A stretch of 64,000 bases of DNA, from positions 310,001 to 374,000 of the forward strand of contig OZ242309.1 of assembly GCA_965208015.1 (NCBI GenBank), in the 5' to 3' direction. The number at the start of each line of letters is the position of its first letter. Positions within the stretch are counted from its first letter, which is position 1. Of the stretch, positions 25,452 through 33,796 are shown piece after piece. The notes beneath the pieces were generated by a model. That model saw nothing but the letters and a program-made list of their open reading frames with translations. It was not told the origin of the DNA and ran no database searches. The stretch comes from Bin87 sp965208015 (GTDB lineage Bacteria; Chloroflexota; Dehalococcoidia; Lucifugimonadales; UBA3495). Made by a program: the position numbers and the translations under genes.

Positions 25452-25474
25452 CGAAGAAGAGGGCCGGAATGACG
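25425..25474. repeat. Dispersed hairpin repeat, one full and one partial copy
   Basis: CTGGATTCCGGCTCAGGGCC and GGAATGACG (25425-25453), followed by a second GGGCCGGAATGACG (25461-25474). The first copy encodes the last eight residues and stop of the MFS gene. Confidence 0.75.
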
Positions 25475-25489
25475 AAACGAGGCGGTGGC

Positions 25490-26779
25490 TCAGCTCGGCC
25501 GGCGGCGGTAGGTCTCGCGGACGAAGATCAGGAGGCCAATCCCGGACGCGGCGAAAACCGCAGCGTCGATCCACAGTGACCAGGAGAAGCTGCTGACATC
25601 GGCGATGGCGCCTAGAACCAGCGCGCCCATAACGGTGCCCACGCCGCCGAAGGTGCGGAGCAGGCCGATGGTGACTCCCTCCAGACCCGGCGGAGCGATG
25701 TCGGCGAAGAATACAGTGCCGGCGGGGCTGCCGAGGCCCTCACCCATACCCAGCAGCACGCCGGACACCAGGAGCTGCCACAAGCTGCCCGCCCAGATGA
25801 ATGCGGCGATTCCCAGGGTCATCAGGATGACTGAGGGGAGAATGGGAGTTTTGCGTCCAAACCGGTCGGAGAGATAGCCAGACACCAGGGTGGTGAAGAA
25901 CTGGGGAAAGTGGGTGACGCTGAGCCACAGGCCCAGGTCTTCCGGGCCGAACCCCTTCTGGCGCCCGAAGAGGGGCATGACGCTCATGCGAGCGCCCTGG
26001 CGATTGGCTACGATCATCAACGCGAAAATGCCCACCAGGATGAAGGCCGGGTTGAATATTAGCCGCCATATCGCCCCGCGACGGGATGGGTCAGTCGGAT
26101 CGCCGGCGGTATCCCTTGGCGGGTTTGAGGACACGGGCGCCGTGGGGCGACGGGTGGCGCCGTCGGCGGCGAGCTGTTCGCGCCAGCGGGACTCGGGCAG
26201 GGCAACGACGATTACCAGCAGGGAGGCGGCCATCAGGATTGCCTGGATATAAAGCGGGAACCGCAGGCCGAAAAGGCTGGCAAGGTAACCGCCAAGCAGG
26301 GGGCCCAGGGTTTGCCCGGCGAGGATGCTGAGTTCCTGGAGGCTGAGCAGGCGGCCGCGGGTTTCGGGCGTGGCCTCGTCGCGGAGGTAGATGGTGGCCA
26401 CGGTGAGGAAGATGCTGCCGCCGAAACCGGACACGAAGCGCCATCCGGTGAGCCAGGCGTAACTGAATGATACGGAGACCAGGGCCGCGCCGACCAGGTT
26501 GATGGTCGATCCCAGAGCGAGCACCGGACGGCGTCCGTATCGCTGGGCGAGATACCCGGCGGGGACACTGGTGACCAGGCGGCCCAGGCCAAAGAAGAAG
26601 CCGACGGCGATGCCCACTTCGGTGGCGGATACGCCGTATTCGCGTTCCAGGAACAGGGGCAGCACGGGCGAGATGGCGCCCATGCCAAAGCTGTTGAGCG
26701 CGACTACGGCGCAGAGGAGGGCTACGCTGTGGTAGCGGCCGCGACGTCCCAGAGCGGACCGCATGGAGCCGGGGTTCAA
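25490..26779 (-). CDS. MFS transporter (drug efflux-like)
   Basis: 429 aa with 12 predicted membrane segments. TTG at 26779 overlaps the DUF951 stop (TTGA); an ATG at 26764 is the alternative. The motif-A loop PAGYLAQRYGRRPVLALGS follows TM2, and the second-half copy SGYLSDRFGRKTPILPS is present. A TRRPTAPVSSNPP linker separates the two halves. Resembles multidrug or sugar efflux antiporters; substrate unknown. It is the third gene of a pyrF-DUF951-MFS overlap chain. Confidence 0.87.
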   Translation of the reverse strand: MNPGSMRSALGRRGRYHSVALLCAVVALNSFGMGAISPVLPLFLEREYGVSATEVGIAVGFFFGLGRLVTSVPAGYLAQRYGRRPVLALGSTINLVGAALVSVSFSYAWLTGWRFVSGFGGSIFLTVATIYLRDEATPETRGRLLSLQELSILAGQTLGPLLGGYLASLFGLRFPLYIQAILMAASLLVIVVALPESRWREQLAADGATRRPTAPVSSNPPRDTAGDPTDPSRRGAIWRLIFNPAFILVGIFALMIVANRQGARMSVMPLFGRQKGFGPEDLGLWLSVTHFPQFFTTLVSGYLSDRFGRKTPILPSVILMTLGIAAFIWAGSLWQLLVSGVLLGMGEGLGSPAGTVFFADIAPPGLEGVTIGLLRTFGGVGTVMGALVLGAIADVSSFSWSLWIDAAVFAASGIGLLIFVRETYRRRPS

Positions 26780-26997
26780 CTGCCGCGCTGCTCTTCAATT
26801 CTTGGAGCCGGGCGCGTGATCTCCCGGATGCGCTTCAGGATGCGGAAGCGCGGGGTCATGACGTAGTGGCCGCAGGTCTGGCAGCGGAGGCCGATATCGC
26901 CGCCAACGCGATTAACGAGCCACTGGTAGCCGCCACAGGGGTGGGGCTTTTTCAGGCGAACGATGTCGCCGGGCTTGATATCGGCGACGTCAGCCAT
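26776..26997 (-). CDS. DUF951 domain-containing protein
   Basis: 73 aa. Matches DUF951: VADIKPGDIVRLKKPHPCGG with Cys25, then LRCQTCGHYVMTPRFRILKR. The three cysteines suggest a small metal-binding or nucleic-acid-binding fold. The family occurs in Firmicutes and Chloroflexota, usually with translation genes; function unknown. The ATG at 26997 shares one base with the pyrF stop (TGATG), so translation is coupled. Confidence 0.9.
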   Translation of the reverse strand: MADVADIKPGDIVRLKKPHPCGGYQWLVNRVGGDIGLRCQTCGHYVMTPRFRILKRIREITRPAPRIEEQRGS

Positions 26998-27836
26998 CAC
27001 GTCCATCCCAACCCCATATCGTCGATGGTGGCGTTGATCTCGTTCCGGAGGAGGGACGCTGCGCGGCGGGCGGCTGCGGCATAGTCGGCGCCGGAGGAGG
27101 CGTAGATTATGGAACGGGACGCATTGATGATGGCCAATCGACCGTCGGCGTCCACTCCACACCGGACCGAGTCGGCCAGGTCGCCACCCTGGGCTCCGAT
27201 GCCGGGGATGAGGATGGGCAGATCAGGACAGATGCCGCGGACATCGGCCAACTGCTGCGGAGCAGTGGCGCCGACGACCAGGCCGAGGTTGCCCTGGGCG
27301 GCGCGCTGCTGGGACCGGCGGGCCAGACGGAGATACAGCGGTTGGTTGAGGTTGCCCACACCGCTGACCGCGAGGTCCTGGATGTCGGCCGCGCCGCGAT
27401 TGGAGCCGCGACACCAGATGAACGCGCCTTTCTCCGGCCTGGTCAGCCAGGGTTCGACGGTATCCATGCCACCCCAGGGATTGACGGTGGCGGCGTCGAA
27501 GCCCCAAACCTCGAACATGGCAGTGGTGTAGGCAGCGGCGCTGGAGTCGATGTCGCCACGCTTGCAGTCGCCGATGATGATGCAGTGGGGCGCCGCGTCA
27601 CGGATGTGCTTGATGGTTTGCTCCAGTGTCTTCCAGCCGGGCAGACCCAATGCCTCGTAGAAGGCCAGGTTGGGCTTGTAGGCGCAGACCAGATCGGCGG
27701 TAGCTGATACGATGGCGCAGTTGAAGTCGGCCACGTCAGCGATGGGCTGGCGGGCGGGATCGGGGTCCAGGCCCACGCAGAGCAGGCTTTGAGTGGCCTC
27801 GCTGGCAGTGCGGAGGAGTTCGGTGAAAGCAGGCAT
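26997..27836 (-). CDS. pyrF: Orotidine-5'-phosphate decarboxylase, type 2
   Basis: Last step of UMP synthesis. 279 aa, the length of the type-2 family (longer than the E. coli enzyme). Motifs are LLCVGLDPDPAR at the N-terminus, YKPNLAFYEALG, the catalytic GDCKRGDIDSSA with the Asp-Lys-Asp array, and PILIPGIGAQGGDL for phosphate binding. It has its own promoter (27881-27910) and heads a unit with DUF951 and an MFS gene. Confidence 0.95.
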   Translation of the reverse strand: MPAFTELLRTASEATQSLLCVGLDPDPARQPIADVADFNCAIVSATADLVCAYKPNLAFYEALGLPGWKTLEQTIKHIRDAAPHCIIIGDCKRGDIDSSAAAYTTAMFEVWGFDAATVNPWGGMDTVEPWLTRPEKGAFIWCRGSNRGAADIQDLAVSGVGNLNQPLYLRLARRSQQRAAQGNLGLVVGATAPQQLADVRGICPDLPILIPGIGAQGGDLADSVRCGVDADGRLAIINASRSIIYASSGADYAAAARRAASLLRNEINATIDDMGLGWT

Positions 27837-27880
27837 GGGGCACCAATTATTCTCGTGCGAGGAAGAGTTATGCGGGCATT

Positions 27881-27910
27881 ATTATAGACTTGGCGCGCCG
27901 GGACTGTCAC
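27881..27910 (-). promoter_or_regulatory. pyrF promoter
   Basis: Minus strand GTGACA (27910-27905), 18-bp spacer, TATAAT (27886-27881). Divergent from the DUF3500 promoter 23 bp away. Confidence 0.7.
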
Positions 27911-27932
27911 ATGCGGCGGAGTTTGGTCTGCC

Positions 27933-27962
27933 TTGACACTCTGCGATGGGCTTTTCTACACT
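27933..27962 (+). promoter_or_regulatory. Promoter of the DUF3500 gene
   Basis: TTGACA (27933-27938), 18-bp spacer, TACACT (27957-27962). The leader carries AGGAGGT 8 nt before the ATG at 28006. Confidence 0.65.
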
Positions 27963-28005
27963 GCCGGAAAGTTGAACGACAGGACTCAGCAGGAGGTCAT
28001 CCAAG

Positions 28006-29001
28006 ATGACAACTGGCCGATATACGCATCCGCATCTCCGCGTCACCGCCGCGATGGTCGACGCCGCCCGGCGCTGGGTGGCGAGCTTGGACAGTGACCA
28101 GCGGAACAAGGCGACGTATCACTACATGGACGGGGAGCGGCTGTTCTGGTACTACCCGCCGCTGAATCGCCACGGGCTGCCGCTGCGTGACATGACTGAG
28201 CAGCAGCGGAACTATGCGCTGGAATTGCTGGCGACGGGCCTCACCGAGGAGTCCAACCACCAGGCGCGGTCTATCATCGAGCACGAGCTGGTGCTGGGGC
28301 CGCTGGAAGCGGAGTGGGGGCAGGTAACCTGGCCGCGGGATCCGGAACTGTATTACTGGACGGTATTTGGCGACCCGGGCCGGCATGACCCGTGGGGCTG
28401 GCGGGTCGAAGGGCACCATCTGTCGGTGCACTACAGCGTGTGGGGCGATCAGGTCATCGCGGTGACCCCGTTCTTCCTGGGCGCGAACCCCGCGGAAGTG
28501 CGGAAGGGTCCCAAGGAAGGGCTGCGGATTTTGGGTCGGAGGGAGGACCTGGCCTTAGAGCTGATTGGTTCCCTGGACGCTGGGCAGCGGGGCAAGGCGG
28601 TGATCCACGACAAGGCGCCTTGGGACATCCTGGGATACAACAGCAGCAAGCAGGCCATCCATGATGAAGAGGGCCTGGCCGGCCACGAGATGAACGGCAC
28701 GCAGCGGGAAATCCTGATGGCCCTGATCGGGGAGTACGTGAACGGCGTTCCGGCGCCGGTGGCGGAGCAGCGGCTTTCGGCGATCCGCGAAACGGGACTG
28801 GACGACTACCGGCTGGTGTGGGCCGGCGGGCTGGACCGCAGCCGGGACCACTACTACCGGATCCACGGCGGGCAGTTCATCGTGGAGTTCGACAACGTGC
28901 AGAACGAGGCGAACCACATCCACTCAGTATGGCGAGAAGTCGAGAATGACTTCGCCCAGGACGTGCTGCGGGACCACCGGTTGCTGTACCACATTTTGTG
29001 A
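28006..29001 (+). CDS. DUF3500 domain-containing protein
   Basis: 331 aa soluble protein of the DUF3500 family, whose biochemical role is unknown. Recognised by the overall pattern, including RLFWYYPPLNRHGLPLRDM, YYWTVFGDPGRHDPWGWRVEGHHLS, FFLGANPAEVRKGPKEGLR, and the C-terminal DHYYRIHGGQFIVEFDNVQN with HIHSVWR. The conserved His and Asp residues (GHHLS, IHGG, FDNVQ) could bind metal, which is an inference. No signal peptide. Monocistronic, with its own promoter, a strong ribosome site and a following hairpin. Confidence 0.85.
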   Translation: MTTGRYTHPHLRVTAAMVDAARRWVASLDSDQRNKATYHYMDGERLFWYYPPLNRHGLPLRDMTEQQRNYALELLATGLTEESNHQARSIIEHELVLGPLEAEWGQVTWPRDPELYYWTVFGDPGRHDPWGWRVEGHHLSVHYSVWGDQVIAVTPFFLGANPAEVRKGPKEGLRILGRREDLALELIGSLDAGQRGKAVIHDKAPWDILGYNSSKQAIHDEEGLAGHEMNGTQREILMALIGEYVNGVPAPVAEQRLSAIRETGLDDYRLVWAGGLDRSRDHYYRIHGGQFIVEFDNVQNEANHIHSVWREVENDFAQDVLRDHRLLYHIL

Positions 29002-29029
29002 CGGTGAGCTAAATATCGGGATCGACAAG

Positions 29030-29058
29030 TTGAGGGGGCGCAAAAAACGCCCCCTCAA
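29030..29058 (+). terminator. Terminator-like hairpin after the DUF3500 gene
   Basis: 11-bp perfect stem TTGAGGGGGCG/CGCCCCCTCAA with loop CAAAAAA. No T-tract follows on the plus strand, so termination is likely but not certain. Confidence 0.55.
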
Positions 29059-29133
29059 TCAGTTGACACCTCGGGAGAATCGAAGATTGACCCATTCGGG
29101 CTAGTTCGTTTAGCGATCGATCGATGGGCCACG

Positions 29134-29838
29134 TCAATGCGTTGTTTGCAAATCATCGCAGTACCAATCCCGGTAGCGGTCACTGACGTCGACACTAGTT
29201 ATTAGGGCGGAAACCATCATACCCCGCTTTATCCGAAGATCTTTGACCCTCGACGCTGGAATACATGCGGTATAGCTTTCCATCTGACTTCCGTCGATAC
29301 GGGGAGTATGCACAGTGATTCGACCAAATTCTCTGACCCAACGCTGCCCCAAGATGGCCTGCGCCATCGCCACTGCCATCGGGCCATCGTCGTCATATCC
29401 AAAGGCTTTCATGTGGTCGACCTTGACGTGGACTTCGCGAATTGTGCCTGTGACCTGCCGACTATCGTCCTCTCCGGGCGGAATGGCAACGACAGGATCG
29501 AGCTTGGGTAAATGCTGCCCTTGCGAACGCTTGGGAGTGATGAAAAAGTCGTTCGCACCGAGATTGCCCGGCTGTATGACGCTTATACCCCATTCTTCGA
29601 TTTCAACAACTTTGCCGCCATCAGCGTTAGTGCGCCGGATTACTTGAGGAACATTCAGCGGACTACCTCCAGTTGAGGGATTTCCGCACTCGTGTTCAGG
29701 CCATGGCCAACCCTGAATGTCAAATGCTACGCCGGATCCGTGGTTGCACGTGAAGACGTAGATGCGCTGTTGGCAGTATGTGCAACTTGTCCACCAGCAT
29801 CTTGGTACACAATCCGAGCCGTGCGAAGGGGGAGGCAT
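29134..29838 (-). CDS. Hypothetical protein with N-terminal zinc-ribbon-like cysteines
   Basis: 234 aa, no family recognised. The first 55 residues contain CWWTSCTYCQQRIYVFTCNH and a later PEHECG, enough for one zinc site. The remainder looks globular with beta-rich segments (REVHVKVDHMKAFGYDDD, FGRITVHTPRIDGSQME). The coding sequence is visibly less GC-rich than its neighbours and uses more A/T-ending codons, which suggests acquisition from elsewhere. The ATG at 29838 follows AAGGAT. Located between convergent DUF3500 and lepA. Confidence 0.65.
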   Translation of the reverse strand: MPPPSHGSDCVPRCWWTSCTYCQQRIYVFTCNHGSGVAFDIQGWPWPEHECGNPSTGGSPLNVPQVIRRTNADGGKVVEIEEWGISVIQPGNLGANDFFITPKRSQGQHLPKLDPVVAIPPGEDDSRQVTGTIREVHVKVDHMKAFGYDDDGPMAVAMAQAILGQRWVREFGRITVHTPRIDGSQMESYTACIPASRVKDLRIKRGMMVSALITSVDVSDRYRDWYCDDLQTTH

Positions 29839-29875
29839 GTGAGTATCCTTCAGTGCGGCTAATCCGCATCGCTAT

Positions 29876-31741
29876 TTAGCTATCCTCGCCGATCTTGAGG
29901 AGGCTGAGGAAGGCTTCCTGGGGAACCTCGACGCGGCCGACGCGCTTCATGCGCTTCTTGCCTTCCTTCTGCTTTTCGAGGAGCTTGCGCTTCCGGGTGA
30001 TGTCGCCGCCGTAACACTTCGAGAGCACGTCCTTGCGCATGGCGCGGACGGTCTCGCGGGCGACGATGCGGCTGCCGATGGCGGCCTGGATGGGCACCTC
30101 GAACATCTGGCGGGGGATGGTGGCGCGCAGCTTTTCGACGATGCCGCGGCCCTGGGCGACGGCGTTGTCGCGGTGGCTGATCATGCTGAGGGCTTCGACC
30201 GGGGTCTGGTTGACCAGGATGTCGATGCGGACCAGCGGCGCGGCGCGGTAACCCTCGAAGGTGTAGTCGAGGGAGGCATAGCCCTGAGTGCGGGACTTGA
30301 GCTGGTTGTAGAAGTCAGCCAGCATCTCGCCCAGGGGCATGGTGTACTCCATGACCACGCGGTTCTGGCCTTCGGCGTCTCCGGTAGCCGTGTCGCCGTT
30401 GCTTGATCTGCTGCCCTGCATGTATTCCATGCGGCGGAACTCGGAGCGTCGGGCGTGCATCAGCTCCATGATCGCGCCGACGGCGCGGCTGGGGGCGACG
30501 ATGGTGACGCCCAGGATGGGTTCGCGGACTTCGGAGATCGAGTTGGGCGGCGGGAGCAGGGACGGGTTGTCGACACGGACTACTTCGCCGTTGGTGAGGA
30601 GCACCTCGTAGGCCACGCTGGGCGCGGTGACGATCAGATCGAGGTCGTATTCGCGTTCCAGGCGTTCCTGGACGATCTCCAGGTGAACGAGGCCGAGGAA
30701 GCCGCAACGGAAGCCGAAGCCGAGGGCGCCGCTGTTTTCCGGCTCGATGGTCAGGGATGCGTCATTGAGCTTGAGTTTTTCCAGGGCGGCGCGCAGGCGG
30801 GTGTAGTCCTCACCGTCGGCCGGGTAGAGGCCGGCAAAGACCATGGATTTCAGCTCGACATAGCCGGGTAGTGGATCATCCGCGGGCTCGGCGTTGTTGG
30901 TGAGGGTGTCGCCCACGGCGCACTCCTGCACATCCTTGAAGCCGGTGGCGACGTAGCCGACCTGGCCCGCCTGAAGGGACCCGGTGGGTGTCGGCTCGGG
31001 AGCGAAGACGCCGACTTCCATGATCTCTACGGAGCGGCCCGAGGACATAACGCGGAGGCGGTCGTTCTGGCCAATGCGACCGTCTTCCACGCGGACGTAG
31101 GCGATGATTCCCTTGTAAGTGTTGTAGGTGGAGTCGAACACGAGGGCGCGGAAGGGAGCGTCGTCCACGCCTTTCGGTGCGGGGACGCGTTCGACGATGG
31201 CATCCAGGAGCTCGCGGCACCCGAAGCCGTCTTTGGCGGAGACGAACATCACCTCGTCACGGCGGAAACCGAAGATCTGCTCCATCTCAGCGGCGACGCG
31301 GTCCGGCTCGGCGGAGGGCAGGTCGACCTTGTTGATGACGGGGATCATCTCAAGGTCGTACTCGAGGGCGAGCATGGTGTTCGCGATGGTCTGGGCCTCG
31401 ACGCCCTGGGTGGCGTCGACGACCAGAAGCGCGCCTTCGCAGGCCGCCAGGGCACGGGAAACCTCGTAGGAAAAGTCGACGTGGCCGGGGGTGTCGATGA
31501 GGTTGAGTTGGTATTCGACGCCATCAGGGGTGCGGTGGGTCATGTGCACCGCTTTGCCCTTGATGGTGATGCCGCGCTCCCGCTCTAACTCCATCTGGTC
31601 GAGGAACTGCGCCTTCATGTCCTGAGGGCGGACGGTTCCGGTGATTTCGAGGAGGCGGTCGGCCAGGGTGGACTTGCCGTGGTCGATGTGGGCGATGATG
31701 CAGAAGTTGCGGATGTGCTGCTGATCCATGACGGGATTCAT
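29876..31741 (-). CDS. lepA: Elongation factor 4 (LepA) GTPase
   Basis: Ribosome-binding translational GTPase, about 621 aa. ATG 31741 (MNPVMDQQHIRNFCIIAHID) is chosen; 31729 is also possible, and none has a good ribosome site. G motifs are AHIDHGKSTLADRLL (P-loop), DTPGHVDFSYEV, and NKVDLPSAEPD. Later domains include GALGFGFRCGFLGLVHLEI and EPILGVTIV. The LepA-specific C-terminal domain contains GYASLDYTFEGYR, MISHRDNAVAQGRGIVEKL, and the basic end DITRKRKLLEKQKEGKKRM. Full length. Confidence 0.95.
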   Translation of the reverse strand: MNPVMDQQHIRNFCIIAHIDHGKSTLADRLLEITGTVRPQDMKAQFLDQMELERERGITIKGKAVHMTHRTPDGVEYQLNLIDTPGHVDFSYEVSRALAACEGALLVVDATQGVEAQTIANTMLALEYDLEMIPVINKVDLPSAEPDRVAAEMEQIFGFRRDEVMFVSAKDGFGCRELLDAIVERVPAPKGVDDAPFRALVFDSTYNTYKGIIAYVRVEDGRIGQNDRLRVMSSGRSVEIMEVGVFAPEPTPTGSLQAGQVGYVATGFKDVQECAVGDTLTNNAEPADDPLPGYVELKSMVFAGLYPADGEDYTRLRAALEKLKLNDASLTIEPENSGALGFGFRCGFLGLVHLEIVQERLEREYDLDLIVTAPSVAYEVLLTNGEVVRVDNPSLLPPPNSISEVREPILGVTIVAPSRAVGAIMELMHARRSEFRRMEYMQGSRSSNGDTATGDAEGQNRVVMEYTMPLGEMLADFYNQLKSRTQGYASLDYTFEGYRAAPLVRIDILVNQTPVEALSMISHRDNAVAQGRGIVEKLRATIPRQMFEVPIQAAIGSRIVARETVRAMRKDVLSKCYGGDITRKRKLLEKQKEGKKRMKRVGRVEVPQEAFLSLLKIGEDS

Positions 31742-31790
31742 GGTAGCACGGGGCGGATGGAGCGGCAATTGAAATGCCGGATGATCCGGG

Positions 31791-33065
31791 CTAGGAGCGG
31801 GCCGGCTCTGGGGCGCTGGGGTTGCGCAGGGGGATCACTAGGATGATGACGGCGGTGATGAGGGTCAGGATGCCGGCGTAGTAGTAGACGGTGCCATAGC
31901 TGCCCCAGTACTCGATGATGAATGAAGCGAGGAAGGGCGATCCGATGCCGATGACGCCGTTGATCCCGAACAGCAACCCAATGGCAGTGGCCTCGGTGCC
32001 CTGCCCGACATAGTCGAGGACTGACGCCTGGATGATCTGGTGGAGTGCGAAACTGAACAGGCCGAGGCCGGCCATGACGGGGATCAGCAGCAGGCTGGAG
32101 CCGACGCTGACCACCACCAGAGAAAGCAGGGCCGCGGCGACGAAACCGGGGGCCAGGACCGCCTTGCGTCCAAACTTGTCGGACATCCAGCCCAGGACCG
32201 GCGCGGAGACGATGCCCATGCCAGTAAGCAGGGCGTAGTAGACACCAGCTTGGAGGGTGCTCATCTCCAGAGTCTCGCGGAGATAGAAGGGGGTCCAGTT
32301 GAAGAGGGCGTTCAGGCCGATGCCCCGCAGGAGGGCCGCAAAGATCAGGGCCATGACCACGGGGTTTTTGAGCAAGGCGGCGGCGCTGATGAATTGGTCG
32401 CGCAGGCTCCGGGTGCGGATCCCGTCCTCCTCGCGTCCGAGACCGCGGAGGGACCACCACACGAAGACGGCCATGAACAGGGCGAGTCCGGCGTATATGA
32501 AGAAGACGTGCCGCCAGATGATGAAACTCGCGCCCAGCAGGGCTCCGGCAATGACGGGTCCGCTGACGTTGCCGAGATTGGACCCGAACCCGTGCATGGA
32601 GATGGCAAAGCCGCGCCGGTCAGGGAAGCGCTGGGATATGGCCGCCGCAGAGGGCAAGTGCCACAGTGAGCCGGGTATGGACAGGAAGAAAACGACGATC
32701 ACCAGCAGCGAAAAAGTAGGAGAACCGCCGATAGCCGCAAAGGTGATGGCGTGGCCCAACATGCAGGCCGTCAGAATAATGCCCCAATAGGACTTCAGGT
32801 GGTCGATGAAGGGGCCGCCACCGAGGCTGGTGGCGCTGGAGCCGCCCTGGCGTACGGCGAAGAGGGCGGCGGTGCGGACGGTGCCCAACCCCATGGCGGC
32901 GGCGATCTCGGTGATCAGCAGGGGGAACCCCTGGTCGAACATGTGGGACAGGCCGTGTCCCACCGAGAGGCTGCCGAGGACGAACGCGCGGTTGTTCTTG
33001 ATGCCGGGGGCTTGGGGCGCTACGGGAGCTGCGGTGGTCAATGAGCCTCCACTGCGCCAATTCAT
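31791..33065 (-). CDS. MFS transporter
   Basis: 424 aa from ATG 33065 (MNWRSGGSLTTAAPVAPQAP); the upstream extension of the open frame is proline-rich noise. 12 hydrophobic segments. The N-terminal half opens with GHGLSHMFDQGFPLLI. A motif-A-like loop is present in the C-terminal half (LGWMSDKFGRKAVLAPGF), while the first-half equivalent is atypical (SLGGGPFIDHLKSYWG). Substrate unknown. The stop lies 49 bp from the start of lepA, on the same strand. Confidence 0.85.
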   Translation of the reverse strand: MNWRSGGSLTTAAPVAPQAPGIKNNRAFVLGSLSVGHGLSHMFDQGFPLLITEIAAAMGLGTVRTAALFAVRQGGSSATSLGGGPFIDHLKSYWGIILTACMLGHAITFAAIGGSPTFSLLVIVVFFLSIPGSLWHLPSAAAISQRFPDRRGFAISMHGFGSNLGNVSGPVIAGALLGASFIIWRHVFFIYAGLALFMAVFVWWSLRGLGREEDGIRTRSLRDQFISAAALLKNPVVMALIFAALLRGIGLNALFNWTPFYLRETLEMSTLQAGVYYALLTGMGIVSAPVLGWMSDKFGRKAVLAPGFVAAALLSLVVVSVGSSLLLIPVMAGLGLFSFALHQIIQASVLDYVGQGTEATAIGLLFGINGVIGIGSPFLASFIIEYWGSYGTVYYYAGILTLITAVIILVIPLRNPSAPEPARS

Positions 33066-33199
33066 GGCGTGGGGCGATTGTAGCGGCGGGGCGGGTGAGG
33101 GGCAAGGATGGGCAGGGGTGGCAAATGACAGCGGGTGCCGTCCATACCCGCAGAGCGTGTTTGGGTCACACGCCGCATGCCACCAGTGCAAGAGAATGA

Positions 33200-33208
33200 T
33201 GCTACAAT
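33200..33208 (+). promoter_or_regulatory. Extended -10 for aprB
   Basis: TGCTACAAT, with no recognisable -35; 57 bp before the GTG start. Confidence 0.45.
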
Positions 33209-33265
33209 GCGCGGCAGATTTTTTGCCGCCGGGCGGTGGTCGCCGCCCATTTTGAGGAGTGATCA

Positions 33266-33706
33266 GTGCCTACGTATGTCGATCCGTCCGCTTGCAACGC
33301 CTGCGCCGGCGTGCATGGCGGACCCCAGTGTGTGTACATCTGTCCCAACGATTTGATGGTGTTGGACGGCGTGGTGAACAAGGGCAGCAACCAGGAGCCT
33401 GACATGTGCTCCGAGTGCTACGCCTGCGTGAAGCTCTGCCCCGAAAACGCCATACACGTTCGCGGCTACGCGGACTTCGTGCCGCTGGGGGCGGAGGTGC
33501 AGCCGCATTACGAGGGACAGGACATCGTCTGGGACGTCACGTTCCGCGACGGCCGAACAGAGCACTTCCGGTTCGCGTCGCGTTCTACGCCCTGGGGGAG
33601 CATCGACCCGTACGCCACGGTCGGCCCGGCGGACGCGGACGCGCTGCGGACACAGGCGTTGTTCGGCGAACCGCATTACCTGATGCTGCCGGAGGATGGA
33701 GCGTAG
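33266..33706 (+). CDS. aprB: Adenylylsulfate reductase beta subunit-like ferredoxin
   Basis: 146 aa. GTG start with GAGGAG about 10 nt upstream. Matches AprB, the two-[4Fe-4S] electron-transfer subunit of APS reductase. Features are MPTYVDPSACNACAG with an expanded first cluster loop, CVYICPNDLMVLDG, the second cluster CSECYACVKLCPENAI, then RGYADFVPLGAEV, a signature of AprB, and a C-terminal tail. The catalytic aprA normally sits immediately downstream. Here the next gene is an MFS transporter on the other strand, so no aprA is adjacent. Confidence 0.88.
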   Translation: MPTYVDPSACNACAGVHGGPQCVYICPNDLMVLDGVVNKGSNQEPDMCSECYACVKLCPENAIHVRGYADFVPLGAEVQPHYEGQDIVWDVTFRDGRTEHFRFASRSTPWGSIDPYATVGPADADALRTQALFGEPHYLMLPEDGA

Positions 33707-33747
33707 CGGTTTCAGCGGCGCGTTCAAATAGGCTTTGGTAGACCAGC

Positions 33748-33778
33748 AGTCGGCTCCCGCAGCGGAGCCGGCTCGTTT
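33748..33778 (+). terminator. Rho-independent terminator after aprB
   Basis: 10-bp stem AGTCGGCTCC/GGAGCCGGCT (one G-U) with a 6-nt loop, followed by CGTTTTGTCT. Confidence 0.8.
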
Positions 33779-33796
33779 TGTCTCTAACCTTCACGA

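Noticed and set aside
29059..29133. Promoter at the TTGAC-type sequences downstream of the DUF3500 hairpin
   Set aside because: No gene starts downstream on that strand within a plausible distance.
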